DNA of 64,000 nucleotides from Brevibacterium picturae (GTDB lineage Bacteria; Actinomycetota; Actinomycetes; Actinomycetales; Brevibacteriaceae), in the NCBI RefSeq assembly GCF_900105045.1, contig NZ_LT629739.1:2728001-2792000 (forward strand), in the 5' to 3' direction. Shown here piece by piece: positions 55,634 through 63,742 of the stretch. Below the pieces are notes generated by a model. The model made no database searches. It had not been told where the DNA came from and saw only the letters and a list, made by a program, of their open reading frames with translations. Position numbers and translations under genes: made by a program. The stretch's first letter is position 1. The number at the start of each line of letters is the position of its first letter.

Positions 55634-56116
55634 ATGAGTTTCCAGGTCGGCGACACTGTTGTCTATCCACATCACGGTGCAGCGACAATCCAAGAAATCA
55701 AAAAACGAACCATTAAAGGTGAGGAGAAACTGTATCTCAAGCTCCAGGTCGCCCATGGTGATCTAGTGATCGAGGTGCCGGCAGACAACTGTGACCTCGT
55801 CGGTGTCCGGGATGTCGTTGGTGAAGAAGGTGTGGAGAAGGTCTTCAACGTCCTCCGCGCCGAATTCGTCGAAGAGCCGACCAACTGGTCTCGTCGCTAC
55901 AAGGCGAACCTTGAGAAGCTGCAGTCCGGTGACGTGATCAAGGTCGCCGAAGTCGTTCGTGACCTCTGGCGTCGCGAGCAGGATCGTGGCTTGTCGACCG
56001 GTGAGAAGCGCATGTTGTCCAAGGCTCGTCAGATCCTCGTTTCCGAACTCGCATTGGCCGAGAAGAAAGAGGAATCCGAAGCCGAGGCCATTCTGGACGA
56101 AGTGCTCGCGTCCTGA
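55634..56116 (+). CDS. carD: RNA polymerase-binding transcription factor CarD
   Basis: Binds the RNA polymerase beta subunit and steadies open promoter complexes, especially at rRNA promoters. The 160-residue protein has the N-terminal RID/Tudor domain ([20 protein letters not shown]) and the helical DNA-binding domain with the conserved Trp in [17 protein letters not shown]. Its last codon and stop overlap the ispD start, giving the carD-ispD-ispF order usual in actinobacteria. Confidence 0.97.
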   Translation: MSFQVGDTVVYPHHGAATIQEIKKRTIKGEEKLYLKLQVAHGDLVIEVPADNCDLVGVRDVVGEEGVEKVFNVLRAEFVEEPTNWSRRYKANLEKLQSGDVIKVAEVVRDLWRREQDRGLSTGEKRMLSKARQILVSELALAEKKEESEAEAILDEVLAS

Positions 56117-57126
56117 GTACCTGCGTCATCGTTCCGGCCGCAGGGTCGGGATCACGCCTCGGAAGTTCGGATCCGAAGGCCTTCGTCCGGGTGAACGGGA
56201 GGAGCCTTCTGGTTCGCAGTCTCGAGACGATCATCTCCTCGGGAGTTGCCTCCACAATTGTGGTTGCCGCTCCCGAGGAGTTTTTGATGCATGCCCGCAG
56301 CGAGATCGATTCCATTTTGAATTCGGCACAGAGAGATTCAAGTTCTGGGGTTTCTGGAATTCAAATCACGGCTGTAGCAGGCGGAAATGATCGAATAGAA
56401 TCTGTGCAATTGGCCTTGCAACATGCTGGGGGCGCCGACATCGTGCTCGTCCACGATGCCGCCCGCGCGTTGACACCACCCGTGGTCTTCCGCCGCGTGG
56501 TCGCAGCAGTCCGTGCAGGCGCCGAGGCTGTCATCCCCGTCCTGCCCATGACCGACACCGTCCGCCGCGCGGAGTGCCGACCGGCACAGAACCACACGCA
56601 CACTGAACCCGCGGCCCCTCAACAACCGCGCAGAGACGCCAACGAACCGCGCACACATGCAAACGATCCGCGGAACGATCCGCGCACAGGCGCCAACGGT
56701 CCGCGCACAGGCGCCAACGGTCCGCGCACAGGCGCCAACGGTTGGCAAGTCCTGGTCGAATCCGACGCCGAAATCGACCAGGACTTACCGACCGTTGAGG
56801 TCCTCCACGGTGATCTCGACCGCTCGAGCCTCCGTCGGGTTCAAACTCCGCAGGGTTTCACAGCTTCCGCACTGCGCCGAGCACACGAGAGATACACCAC
56901 CGATCTGGCAGCCATGGGTCCTGGCGTCGTCGCAGCCACGGACGATGCGGGGCTCATCGAGCGCCTCGGAGTCGACGTTGTCGCCGTCGACGGTGATGAT
57001 GAAGCGCTGAAGATCACCTATCCTCTCGATCTCGTGCTCGGCGAGCACATCGCGAGGAAGCGGGATGCGACGACGAGGGACGACACGATGAGGGATGCCG
57101 CGAACGAACAAGGAGAGCGACCATGA
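56113..57126 (+). CDS. ispD: 2-C-methyl-D-erythritol 4-phosphate cytidylyltransferase, probable CTG start, with repeat insertion
   Basis: MEP-pathway enzyme making CDP-methylerythritol. The nucleotide-binding loop [19 protein letters not shown] lies upstream of the first standard start (GTG 56191), so that GTG would remove the active site. In this frame the only plausible start between a stop at 56002 and the loop is CTG 56113, overlapping the carD stop (CTGA) like the ATGA/GTGA couplings elsewhere. Other motifs: [20 protein letters not shown] and [13 protein letters not shown]. After [13 protein letters not shown] sits an insertion of about 55 residues, including three perfect 21-bp repeats encoding NGPRTGA. 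Confidence 0.88.
   Translation: MSTCVIVPAAGSGSRLGSSDPKAFVRVNGRSLLVRSLETIISSGVASTIVVAAPEEFLMHARSEIDSILNSAQRDSSSGVSGIQITAVAGGNDRIESVQLALQHAGGADIVLVHDAARALTPPVVFRRVVAAVRAGAEAVIPVLPMTDTVRRAECRPAQNHTHTEPAAPQQPRRDANEPRTHANDPRNDPRTGANGPRTGANGPRTGANGWQVLVESDAEIDQDLPTVEVLHGDLDRSSLRRVQTPQGFTASALRRAHERYTTDLAAMGPGVVAATDDAGLIERLGVDVVAVDGDDEALKITYPLDLVLGEHIARKRDATTRDDTMRDAANEQGERP
56680..56742 (+). repeat. 21-bp minisatellite inside ispD
   Basis: Three identical units (56680-56700, 56701-56721, 56722-56742) of 21 bases beginning CCGCGCACAGGCG, preceded by decayed copies from about 56645. All are in frame. Confidence 0.95.
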
Positions 57127-57647
57127 CCATGGTGATTCCGCGCACCGGGATCGGAGTGGACGTCCACTCTTACTCCGACGATCGCGAACGTCAACTCTGG
57201 GTGGCGGGACTGCTCTGGCCCGGCGAACGCGGGCTCGAAGGCCACTCCGATTCCGACGTCGCCGCCCATGCGTGCTGCGATGCGCTGTTCTCCGCCGCCG
57301 GCATCGGCGATCTTGGCCAGCATTTCGGCGTCGACCGTCCCGAATTCGCCGGAGCTTCCGGGGCCACTCTCCTCGCCGAGGCGGCACGGCAGGTTCGCGC
57401 TGCAGGTTTCGAGATCGGCAATGTCTCCGTCCAGGTCATCGGCAACCGTCCGAAGATCGGCACCAGACGGATCGAAGCCCAACGGGCTCTGTCCCAGGCC
57501 GCCGGTGCTGCCGTATCGGTGTCCGGGACGACGACCGATGCACTCGGCCTGACAGGTCGCGGCGAAGGCATTGCGGCGATCGCGAATGCTCTTGTCTATC
57601 CGGTTGCGCACGGCGACGATTCGGCTGCGCCGCCGACAGTGCAGTGA
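57123..57647 (+). CDS. ispF: 2-C-methyl-D-erythritol 2,4-cyclodiphosphate synthase
   Basis: Next MEP-pathway step, cyclising CDP-ME 2-phosphate. The 174-residue protein has the zinc ligands in GIGVDVHSY (D13, H15), [19 protein letters not shown] and the C-terminal [22 protein letters not shown] 57123 overlaps the ispD stop (ATGA); a second ATG follows at 57129. Confidence 0.96.
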   Translation: MTMVIPRTGIGVDVHSYSDDRERQLWVAGLLWPGERGLEGHSDSDVAAHACCDALFSAAGIGDLGQHFGVDRPEFAGASGATLLAEAARQVRAAGFEIGNVSVQVIGNRPKIGTRRIEAQRALSQAAGAAVSVSGTTTDALGLTGRGEGIAAIANALVYPVAHGDDSAAPPTVQ

Positions 57648-57654
57648 GTTCGGT

Positions 57655-58578
57655 ATGAAGGTCGTGTTCCAAGGTGCCGGGGCGATCGGCATCGCAGCCG
57701 CTGCGCTGTTCGGCAAACGGCACGAAGCGGTCGTGGTCTCACGCTCTGCTGGTTCGGCTCCCGACGCTGCACATTCCCCAGACGCAGCACATTCTCCGGA
57801 CACAGTGCATTCCCGGGAGGCTGCATACCCGCGGCAGGTGGGCTTCCTCGGGAAGGGGTCTGCTCGACGGGTGCCCGTGGTCGATTGGGCTGCGGTGAGT
57901 TCGGACTCGTGGGACCTCGTGGTGCTCACGACTCGACCGGGCGACCTCGACGACTCGGTGGCCGCCTCGATCGTCTCTCTTCGCCCCGGCATCATCGCGA
58001 TCACCAGCCAGGTCGACGGGGACCAGGAGGTTGCGGGGTCGATGTTCCCTGATTCCGAAGTCCTCGTCTTCTCGCCTGCGCTCCTGTCCGAGCGGACGAC
58101 TGGCCGCAACGTCCGTTACTGGCAACCGCCCGGGATGCCTGTGTTCATGGCCAGCGGCCGCCGGGAGACCGTGGGAGAACTGCGCCGCGAGCTCGGCGGC
58201 CTCCTCGTCGGAGTCCCGGCCGCAATGGTCTCCGGACCGCCCGCGGTGTTCATTCCCTACGTCGCTGAGCTGAGCATCCGTGAGGGGAGCTGGACTGAGT
58301 TGAGGACTCACCTGCGAAGACCCGCGCGGGCCTCCGCCGAGGCTGTTTATGCCGTCACCGGCATCCGGGTGCCGATGTCGGTCCGAGTCGCGGGGCTCGT
58401 ACTGGACGCATTGGATCGATTCGTCCCCATCGACGTCAGCGAGTACGCGGGCCGACACTTCGGCCGTCACGAGGGCCAGACCCGCGACATGCTCGACGGC
58501 TGGATCGTGCGAGAAGCCGAACGCGCACCGGCACTGCGCGAACTGGCTCAGGCCCTGCGCTTGCGTGTGACCAGGTAG
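57655..58578 (+). CDS. Ketopantoate reductase-like (ApbA/PanE family) protein
   Basis: A 307-residue protein with an N-terminal NAD(P) motif MKVVFQGAGAIGIAAAALFG and a C-terminal helical domain of the 6-phosphogluconate-dehydrogenase type. The usual catalytic Lys/Glu pattern of PanE is not obvious, so pantothenate synthesis is uncertain. A surface insertion (about residues 35-58) is made of SPDAAH-type repeats. Seven bases after ispF; the 3' end overlaps the convergent APC gene by 31 bases. Confidence 0.7.
   Translation: MKVVFQGAGAIGIAAAALFGKRHEAVVVSRSAGSAPDAAHSPDAAHSPDTVHSREAAYPRQVGFLGKGSARRVPVVDWAAVSSDSWDLVVLTTRPGDLDDSVAASIVSLRPGIIAITSQVDGDQEVAGSMFPDSEVLVFSPALLSERTTGRNVRYWQPPGMPVFMASGRRETVGELRRELGGLLVGVPAAMVSGPPAVFIPYVAELSIREGSWTELRTHLRRPARASAEAVYAVTGIRVPMSVRVAGLVLDALDRFVPIDVSEYAGRHFGRHEGQTRDMLDGWIVREAERAPALRELAQALRLRVTR
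57759..57830 (+). repeat. 18-bp minisatellite inside the PanE-like gene
   Basis: Units at 57759-57776, 57777-57794 and 57795-57812, plus a degenerate one to 57830, encode the repeated SPDAAH type hexapeptide. Confidence 0.85.
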
Positions 58579-59960
58579 CCGATTCCGTAGAGCGCGGCAG
58601 AGAAGACCAGGGTGCCCAGAATCTGGGTGCGCACTGATTCCACGGTCAGGCCGAGGATGATGATCATCGCGATCCCCGCCAGCGTCGCATAGGACAGCCA
58701 GGGGAAGAGCCACATCTTCAAGGGCAGCTCCTCGCCGGCGGCTTCGGCACGGCGCCGGATGATGATCTGGGACACCAGGGTCACGACCCACGTGACGATG
58801 AGCGTGGACCCGACGATGTTGAGCAGCACCCCGAGCACCTCGGCGGCCCAGAAGTAGTTCAGCGCCACTGCCACGAAGCCGAACGCCGAGGTGGCCAGGA
58901 CCGCGGCCACCGGAACGCCGCGTTTGGTCGTGCTGCCCAGTCCCGCCGGCAGCATTCTCCGCTCGGACATGGAGAACGCCATTCTCGAGGCGCCGTAGAT
59001 GTTGGCATTCATCGACGACAGCAGCGCGATGACGATGACCGCGGCCAGAAGCGAGGCGATGACCGGAAGACCGGCAGTGTTGAGGACCGCGACGAAGGGC
59101 GACTCGGTCAGCCGTTCGTCGTTCCAGTCGAGGACGAGGACGATGACCGCCACGGAACCAATGTAGAGGAACAGGATGCGCCACACGATGGTCTTGATCG
59201 CCTGGGTCACGCTGCGGCTGGGGTCCGCGGTCTCGGCCGCAGCGACCGCCACGATCTCGATGCCACCGAAGGCGAAGGCCACGACGAGGAGACCGGCGGC
59301 GACTCCGGGTAGCCCGGTGGGCATGAATCCGTCGGTGAAGACGGCCGCAGGCGGTTCCGCGGGAGTCCAGCCGAACAGGTATGCGGCACCGAGGACGAGG
59401 AACAGAGTCACGAACGCGACCTTGATGAGGGAGAACCAGAACTCGAACTCACCGAAGCTGCCCGAGGTGGTGAGGTTGATCGCGGTGAAGATGACCATGA
59501 TGGCCAGGGCGATGACCCATTGCGGGATCGCTGGGATGTAGTTGGCCGCGATCTGCGCGGCGGCGGTGGCTTCTGCGGCGACGACGAGGCAGAGCTGGAC
59601 CCACCACAGGGCTCCGACGGCGAATGCGGCCGCCGGACCCATGGCTCGGCCGGCGTAGTGGGAGAAGGCCCCGGGGTTCGGATCGGCGGCCACGAGCTCT
59701 CCGAGGGCGCGCATGACGAAGATGACGATGAGTCCGGCCACCACGTAGGAGATGAGGACGGCTGGACCGGCAGCCTGGACGCCGGCGCCCGAGCCGACGA
59801 AGAGGCCGGCGCCGATCGCCGACCCGAGGCTCATCATGACCAGGTGGCGAGGCTTCATTCCGACTTTGAGGCCGGCCCCGAACTGCGCTGTCTCAGGTGT
59901 CACCGAGGCTGATGACGAGTCTGCGGGCACGGGGGACTGCGGCGATTGAGATTCAGGCAC
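58548..59960 (-). CDS. APC-family amino acid permease (AAT type)
   Basis: A 470-residue, twelve-helix permease of the GABA/aromatic/proline-type AAT family. MKPRHLVMMSLGSAIGAGLF starts helix 1 after a 35-residue hydrophilic head; AFAFGGIEIVAVAAAETADP is the characteristic cytoplasmic loop. GTG 59960 follows a TAGACT box by six bases (leaderless). Confidence 0.92.
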   Translation of the reverse strand: MPESQSPQSPVPADSSSASVTPETAQFGAGLKVGMKPRHLVMMSLGSAIGAGLFVGSGAGVQAAGPAVLISYVVAGLIVIFVMRALGELVAADPNPGAFSHYAGRAMGPAAAFAVGALWWVQLCLVVAAEATAAAQIAANYIPAIPQWVIALAIMVIFTAINLTTSGSFGEFEFWFSLIKVAFVTLFLVLGAAYLFGWTPAEPPAAVFTDGFMPTGLPGVAAGLLVVAFAFGGIEIVAVAAAETADPSRSVTQAIKTIVWRILFLYIGSVAVIVLVLDWNDERLTESPFVAVLNTAGLPVIASLLAAVIVIALLSSMNANIYGASRMAFSMSERRMLPAGLGSTTKRGVPVAAVLATSAFGFVAVALNYFWAAEVLGVLLNIVGSTLIVTWVVTLVSQIIIRRRAEAAGEELPLKMWLFPWLSYATLAGIAMIIILGLTVESVRTQILGTLVFSAALYGIGYLVTRKRRA

Positions 59961-59966
59961 CAGATG

Positions 59967-59992
59967 AGTCTAACCTCCCACCACAATTGTGA
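59967..59992 (-). promoter_or_regulatory. Leaderless promoter and CACAATTGTG palindrome before the APC gene
   Basis: TAGACT (59967-59972 on the minus strand) lies six bases before the GTG start. CACAATTGTG (59982-59991) is a perfect palindrome just upstream, near the expected -35, a likely repressor site. Confidence 0.5.
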
Positions 59993-60014
59993 GACAGCAC
60001 GGTGGGGACGAAGA

Positions 60015-60048
60015 GATGCCGTGGTCGCAGATCTGCGACCACGGCATC
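60015..60048. terminator. 34-bp perfect palindrome after the MBL gene
   Basis: GATGCCGTGGTCGCAGA (60015-60031) followed at once by its exact reverse complement (60032-60048). It starts 19 bases beyond the stop of the MBL gene and is probably its terminator. Confidence 0.75.
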
Positions 60049-60066
60049 GTCAGCGGTTGAAGAGTC

Positions 60067-60738
60067 TCACTCTCCGCGTTTGATCCAGCCCTCCAGGGAC
60101 GGAGCTTCGGAACCGATCGATGTCGAAGGACCGTGTCCGGTGAGGACGACCGTGGCGGCAGGGAGTTTGAACAGGACATCCCTGATCGATTCGATGATCG
60201 TATCGAAGCTCGAATGCGAGCGCCCGGTCGCTCCCGGGCCGCCGTGGAAGAGCGTGTCTCCGGAGAAGAGCACCGGGCCGACTGCGCTGCCTGCGCCCGC
60301 CGAGGCGGGAACCGGCAGCCCGGTTTCGATGAAGAAGCAGGTCGAACCGGGAGAGTGGCCGGGAGTGTGCAGGGCCTTGACCCTCACCCCACCGACGTTC
60401 CAGGTGTCTCCGTCGGAGATCTCCGCATCGGGGCGGTAGCTGTCATAGGTCATGTCCCACAGGACGTGGTCGGCGGGGTTGAGATGGACGGGCGGGTTGC
60501 CCACACGATGGGCGAAGTCGCGCACGACTCCGACGTGGTCATCGTGACCGTGGGTCAGCAGGATCGCCTTGACCTCTCGCGCCCCGACCTTCTCCGCGAT
60601 GGCGTTGACGTCGTGCGCGGGATCGATGACGATGACTTCGGAGTCGTCGCCGACGATCCAGACGTTGTTGTCGACGTCCCAGGTCCCGCCGTCGAGCGAG
60701 AACGTGCCGGACGTGACGAGATGCTCGATTGCCGTCAT
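60067..60738 (-). CDS. MBL-fold metallohydrolase linked to mycothiol formaldehyde detoxification
   Basis: A 223-residue hydrolase with the metal motif THGHDDH (H63, H65, D67, H68), a later HTPGHSPGS and SGDTLF, and TGHGPST. It is glyoxalase II-like. It overlaps the mycothiol-dependent dehydrogenase gene by one base, as in mycobacteria (Rv2259-Rv2260), so it probably hydrolyses the S-formylmycothiol made by that enzyme (inference). Confidence 0.85.
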   Translation of the reverse strand: MTAIEHLVTSGTFSLDGGTWDVDNNVWIVGDDSEVIVIDPAHDVNAIAEKVGAREVKAILLTHGHDDHVGVVRDFAHRVGNPPVHLNPADHVLWDMTYDSYRPDAEISDGDTWNVGGVRVKALHTPGHSPGSTCFFIETGLPVPASAGAGSAVGPVLFSGDTLFHGGPGATGRSHSSFDTIIESIRDVLFKLPAATVVLTGHGPSTSIGSEAPSLEGWIKRGE

Positions 60739-61829
60739 CAGAACTCCACCACCGATCGCAGTACTTTGCCTTGGCTCATCTTCTCGAATGCCTCCTCGAC
60801 GTCGCCGATTCCGATGCGCTCGGACACGAACTTCTCCAACGGTACGCGCCCCTGCTGGTACAGGTCGACGAGCATCGGGAAATCCCGCTCGGGCAGGCAG
60901 TCGCCGTACCAGGAGGACTTCAGGCGGCCACCGCGGCCGAAGACGTCGAGCAGAGGCACGCTGAGCTCCATCTCCGGAGTCGGAACGCCCACGAGCACCA
61001 CGGTGCCTGCGAGATCACGACCGTAGAAGGCCTGACGCCAGGTCTCCGGACGGCCCACAGCGTCGATGGCGACATCGGCGCCGAAGCCTCCGGTCAGCTC
61101 CTGGATCGCCGCGACGACCTCGTCCTCGCTCTTGCCGCGAGTGTTGACCGTATGGGTGGCGCCGAGTTCCTTTGCCCACTCGAGCTTCGTATCATCGATG
61201 TCGAGCGCGATGATCGTGCCCGCACCGGCTAGGGCCGAACCGGCGATGGATGCGCAGCCGACGCCGCCGCAGCCGATGACCGCCACCGACTTGCCGCGGG
61301 TGACTTCGCCCGTGTTGATGGCCGCGCCGATTCCGGCCATGACGCCGCACCCCAGCAGACCCACGACAGCGGGATCAGCCTCGGGGGCCTTCGTGCACTG
61401 TCCGGCCGCGACCAGGGTCTTCTCTGCGAAGGAACCGATGCCCAGCGCTGCCTCGAGCTCGGTGCCATCGGGCAGCGTCATCTTCTGGGAGGCGTTGTGG
61501 GTGTCGAAGCAGTACCAGGGTTCCCCGCGCTTGCAGGCCCGGCACTCGCCGCAGATCGCACGCCAGTTGAGGATGACGAAATCGCCCACCTCGACGTCGG
61601 TGACGCCTTCGCCGATCTCTGAGACCGTGCCGGCTGATTCGTGGCCGAGCAGGAACGGGTAGTCGTCGCTGATTCCGCCCTCGCGGTAGTGGAAGTCCGT
61701 GTGGCAGACGCCGCACGACTTCACATCGACGATGACCTCGCCCGGGCCCGGATCGGGGATGACGATGTCGGTGAGTTCGACCGGCGCTCCCTTGCTGCGG
61801 GAGATGACACCTTTGACGGTCTGTGGCAT
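60738..61829 (-). CDS. S-(hydroxymethyl)mycothiol dehydrogenase
   Basis: A zinc alcohol dehydrogenase of 363 residues that oxidises the formaldehyde adduct of mycothiol. Catalytic zinc: [15 protein letters not shown] (C39) and LGHESAGT (H63). Structural zinc cysteines C93, C96, C99 and C107 are in [18 protein letters not shown] motif [20 protein letters not shown]. It matches the mycobacterial MscR/AdhE2 type and sits with the MBL hydrolase. The mycothiol genes mshA and mshD are in the same window. Confidence 0.93.
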   Translation of the reverse strand: MPQTVKGVISRSKGAPVELTDIVIPDPGPGEVIVDVKSCGVCHTDFHYREGGISDDYPFLLGHESAGTVSEIGEGVTDVEVGDFVILNWRAICGECRACKRGEPWYCFDTHNASQKMTLPDGTELEAALGIGSFAEKTLVAAGQCTKAPEADPAVVGLLGCGVMAGIGAAINTGEVTRGKSVAVIGCGGVGCASIAGSALAGAGTIIALDIDDTKLEWAKELGATHTVNTRGKSEDEVVAAIQELTGGFGADVAIDAVGRPETWRQAFYGRDLAGTVVLVGVPTPEMELSVPLLDVFGRGGRLKSSWYGDCLPERDFPMLVDLYQQGRVPLEKFVSERIGIGDVEEAFEKMSQGKVLRSVVEF

Positions 61830-61972
61830 TGCGTCTCCTAGTGCTGTGGGCAGTGGTCAGGACCTTGTGCGCTGAGGCTGATCAAGGTCATATGCACGCC
61901 CGACGATGAGTTCGTACAGCCCCACCCTAACCAGGCACGGCTCTCACGACCAGTGCGCGTCGCCGAATGAGA

Positions 61973-62009
61973 AGACGGCCCGATCCCCATGTCGGGAATC
62001 GGGCCGTCT
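61973..62009 (-). terminator. Hairpin terminator of metP-metS
   Basis: AGACGGCCCGAT (61973-61984) and ATCGGGCCGTCT (61998-62009) form a 12-bp stem, extended by CCC/GGG around a five-base loop. On the minus strand it is followed by TTCTCATT. Confidence 0.75.
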
Positions 62010-62030
62010 GCGCTCAGATCGGCGGCGCGC

Positions 62031-62135
62031 TCACTCCTCGTCGGGGTGCTTGCGCAGGTGCACGATCGCGGCTCCGAGGCCGCCCCACACGGTGACGATG
62101 GCGATGATCATCATGACGATGGCTGATGTGCCCAT
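62031..62135 (-). CDS. metS: MetS-like small subunit of the NSS transporter
   Basis: A 34-residue peptide starting MGTSAIVMMIIAIVTVWGG and ending VHLRKHPDEE: one membrane helix and a charged C-terminus. This is the pattern of the methionine/alanine import NSS small subunit, needed by the large transporter. It begins two bases after the metP stop, so the two are one operon. Confidence 0.88.
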   Translation of the reverse strand: MGTSAIVMMIIAIVTVWGGLGAAIVHLRKHPDEE

Positions 62136-62137
62136 GG

Positions 62138-63742
62138 TCAGACTCCCTTGTTCTCGTTGGCGGACGTTCCATTGTCAGTCGTTCCATTGGCGGACTTGCC
62201 TGTGGCGGTGTTCTCGTTGGCGACCGAGTCGGCGATCGCGGCGTCCATCTCAGCCAAAGTCGTCTTCGGCCACCTGATGAGCGAGAGCACGACCGCGGCA
62301 ACGATGAGGACGCCGATCATGCCCCAGCCGAAGGTGCCGGTGATCAGACCCGGATATCCCTCATAGCCTTCGGTGATGAAGGTGATGATCTGCGTGATGA
62401 GCATGTAGACGAGCACCACGCCGGTGATCGAGATGAGGATCATCCAGGTGATGCCGAGCTTGAAGCTCGACACCGCGTTGAGGTGGCGGCTGAACATCGG
62501 CAGCTTGCGCAGCAGCCAGCCCACGGAGACGATCGCGAGGACGGCCGAGCCGACGATGCCGATGTTGTTGGCCCAGGCGTCCATGGTGTCCAGGGCGTAC
62601 AGGCCGGTGACCGTGGGCATGAGCAGAATCGAGATGACCGCCATGCCGCCGCCGACGAAGAGCGTCGAGGATTTGTTGCCCACGCCGAACTTCTCGCGCA
62701 GAGCCTGGACGGGTACCTGGACGATTGAGATCATCGATGTCAATCCGGCGAAGACGAGGCAGGCGAAGAACACGAAGCCGAAGATCGGCCCGCCCGGCAT
62801 CTCGGAGATCAGGGCCGGGAAGCCGACGAAGGCCAGGCCGATGCCGTCGGTGGCCACGTCTGCGACCTCGACTCCCTGCGCCGCGGCCATGAAGCCGAGT
62901 GCGGCGAAGATGCCGATGCCGGCGAGGATCTCGAACGCGGAGTTCGAGAAGCCGACGACGAGGCCGGCGCCGGTGAGGTTCGTCTTCTTCTTCAGGTATG
63001 AGGCGTAGGTGATCATGATGCCGAAGGCGATCGACAGAGAGAAGAAGATCTGTCCGTAGGCCGCAATCCACACTCCTGGATCCGCCAGCGCTGCGAAGTC
63101 CGGAGTGAAGAGGGCGTTCAATCCCTCGGCGGCACCGGGGAGGAACAGCGAACGGACGACCAGCGCGAGGAACAGGACGATGAGCAGCGGGATGAAGATC
63201 TTCGAGAAGCGGGCGATGCCCTTCTGCACACCCAGCAGAAGGATGCCTAGGACGAGGATCCAGACGATGATCACGGGAATGAGCACGGCCGGGACGAACT
63301 CGAACGAGATGCCCGGATCGCCCATCTTGAGGTATTCGCCGAAGAAGAATCCCTCTGCGTCGTCGCCCCAGGCCTCATTGAGCGAGAAGATCATGTACGA
63401 ACCCGCCCAGGCCATGATCGCGGCATAGTAGATGCCGATGACGATCGCGATGCCCGTGGCGAACCAGCCGATCGGTTCCGCCGACTTGTGCACCATGCGG
63501 TAGGCCAGCGGAGCCGATCCTCGGGACCGGTGGCCCATCGCATAATAGAAGAAGAGCAGCGGGATTCCTGCGGTCAGCAGTGCGACCAGGTACGGGATGA
63601 TGAAGGCCCCGCCGCCGTTGTCGTAGGTCACGTATGGGAAGCGCCAGATGTTGCCGAGGCCGACCGCCGAGCCGATTGCCGCGAAGATGAACGCGGAACG
63701 GGAGACGAAGACCTCCCTCTGGGGTGCTTTGGTGGAAGACAT
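62138..63742 (-). CDS. metP: MetP-like sodium-dependent (NSS) amino acid transporter
   Basis: A 534-residue neurotransmitter:sodium symporter: VFVSRSAFIFAAIGSAVGLG then NIWRFPYVTYDNGGGAF is the sodium-site signature in helix 1. About 12 helices follow. AAGGA lies seven bases before ATG 63742; a longer in-frame reading upstream has no helix or motif and is discarded. With the metS gene behind it, methionine or alanine uptake is likely. Confidence 0.93.
   Translation of the reverse strand: MSSTKAPQREVFVSRSAFIFAAIGSAVGLGNIWRFPYVTYDNGGGAFIIPYLVALLTAGIPLLFFYYAMGHRSRGSAPLAYRMVHKSAEPIGWFATGIAIVIGIYYAAIMAWAGSYMIFSLNEAWGDDAEGFFFGEYLKMGDPGISFEFVPAVLIPVIIVWILVLGILLLGVQKGIARFSKIFIPLLIVLFLALVVRSLFLPGAAEGLNALFTPDFAALADPGVWIAAYGQIFFSLSIAFGIMITYASYLKKKTNLTGAGLVVGFSNSAFEILAGIGIFAALGFMAAAQGVEVADVATDGIGLAFVGFPALISEMPGGPIFGFVFFACLVFAGLTSMISIVQVPVQALREKFGVGNKSSTLFVGGGMAVISILLMPTVTGLYALDTMDAWANNIGIVGSAVLAIVSVGWLLRKLPMFSRHLNAVSSFKLGITWMILISITGVVLVYMLITQIITFITEGYEGYPGLITGTFGWGMIGVLIVAAVVLSLIRWPKTTLAEMDAAIADSVANENTATGKSANGTTDNGTSANENKGV

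Noticed and set aside
56191-57126. GTG 56191 as the ispD start
   Set aside because: It would remove the nucleotide-binding loop that is intact just upstream in the same frame.
60067-60738. MBL-fold gene as a carbapenemase
   Set aside because: Glyoxalase II-like motifs and operon with the mycothiol-dependent dehydrogenase point to thioester hydrolysis.
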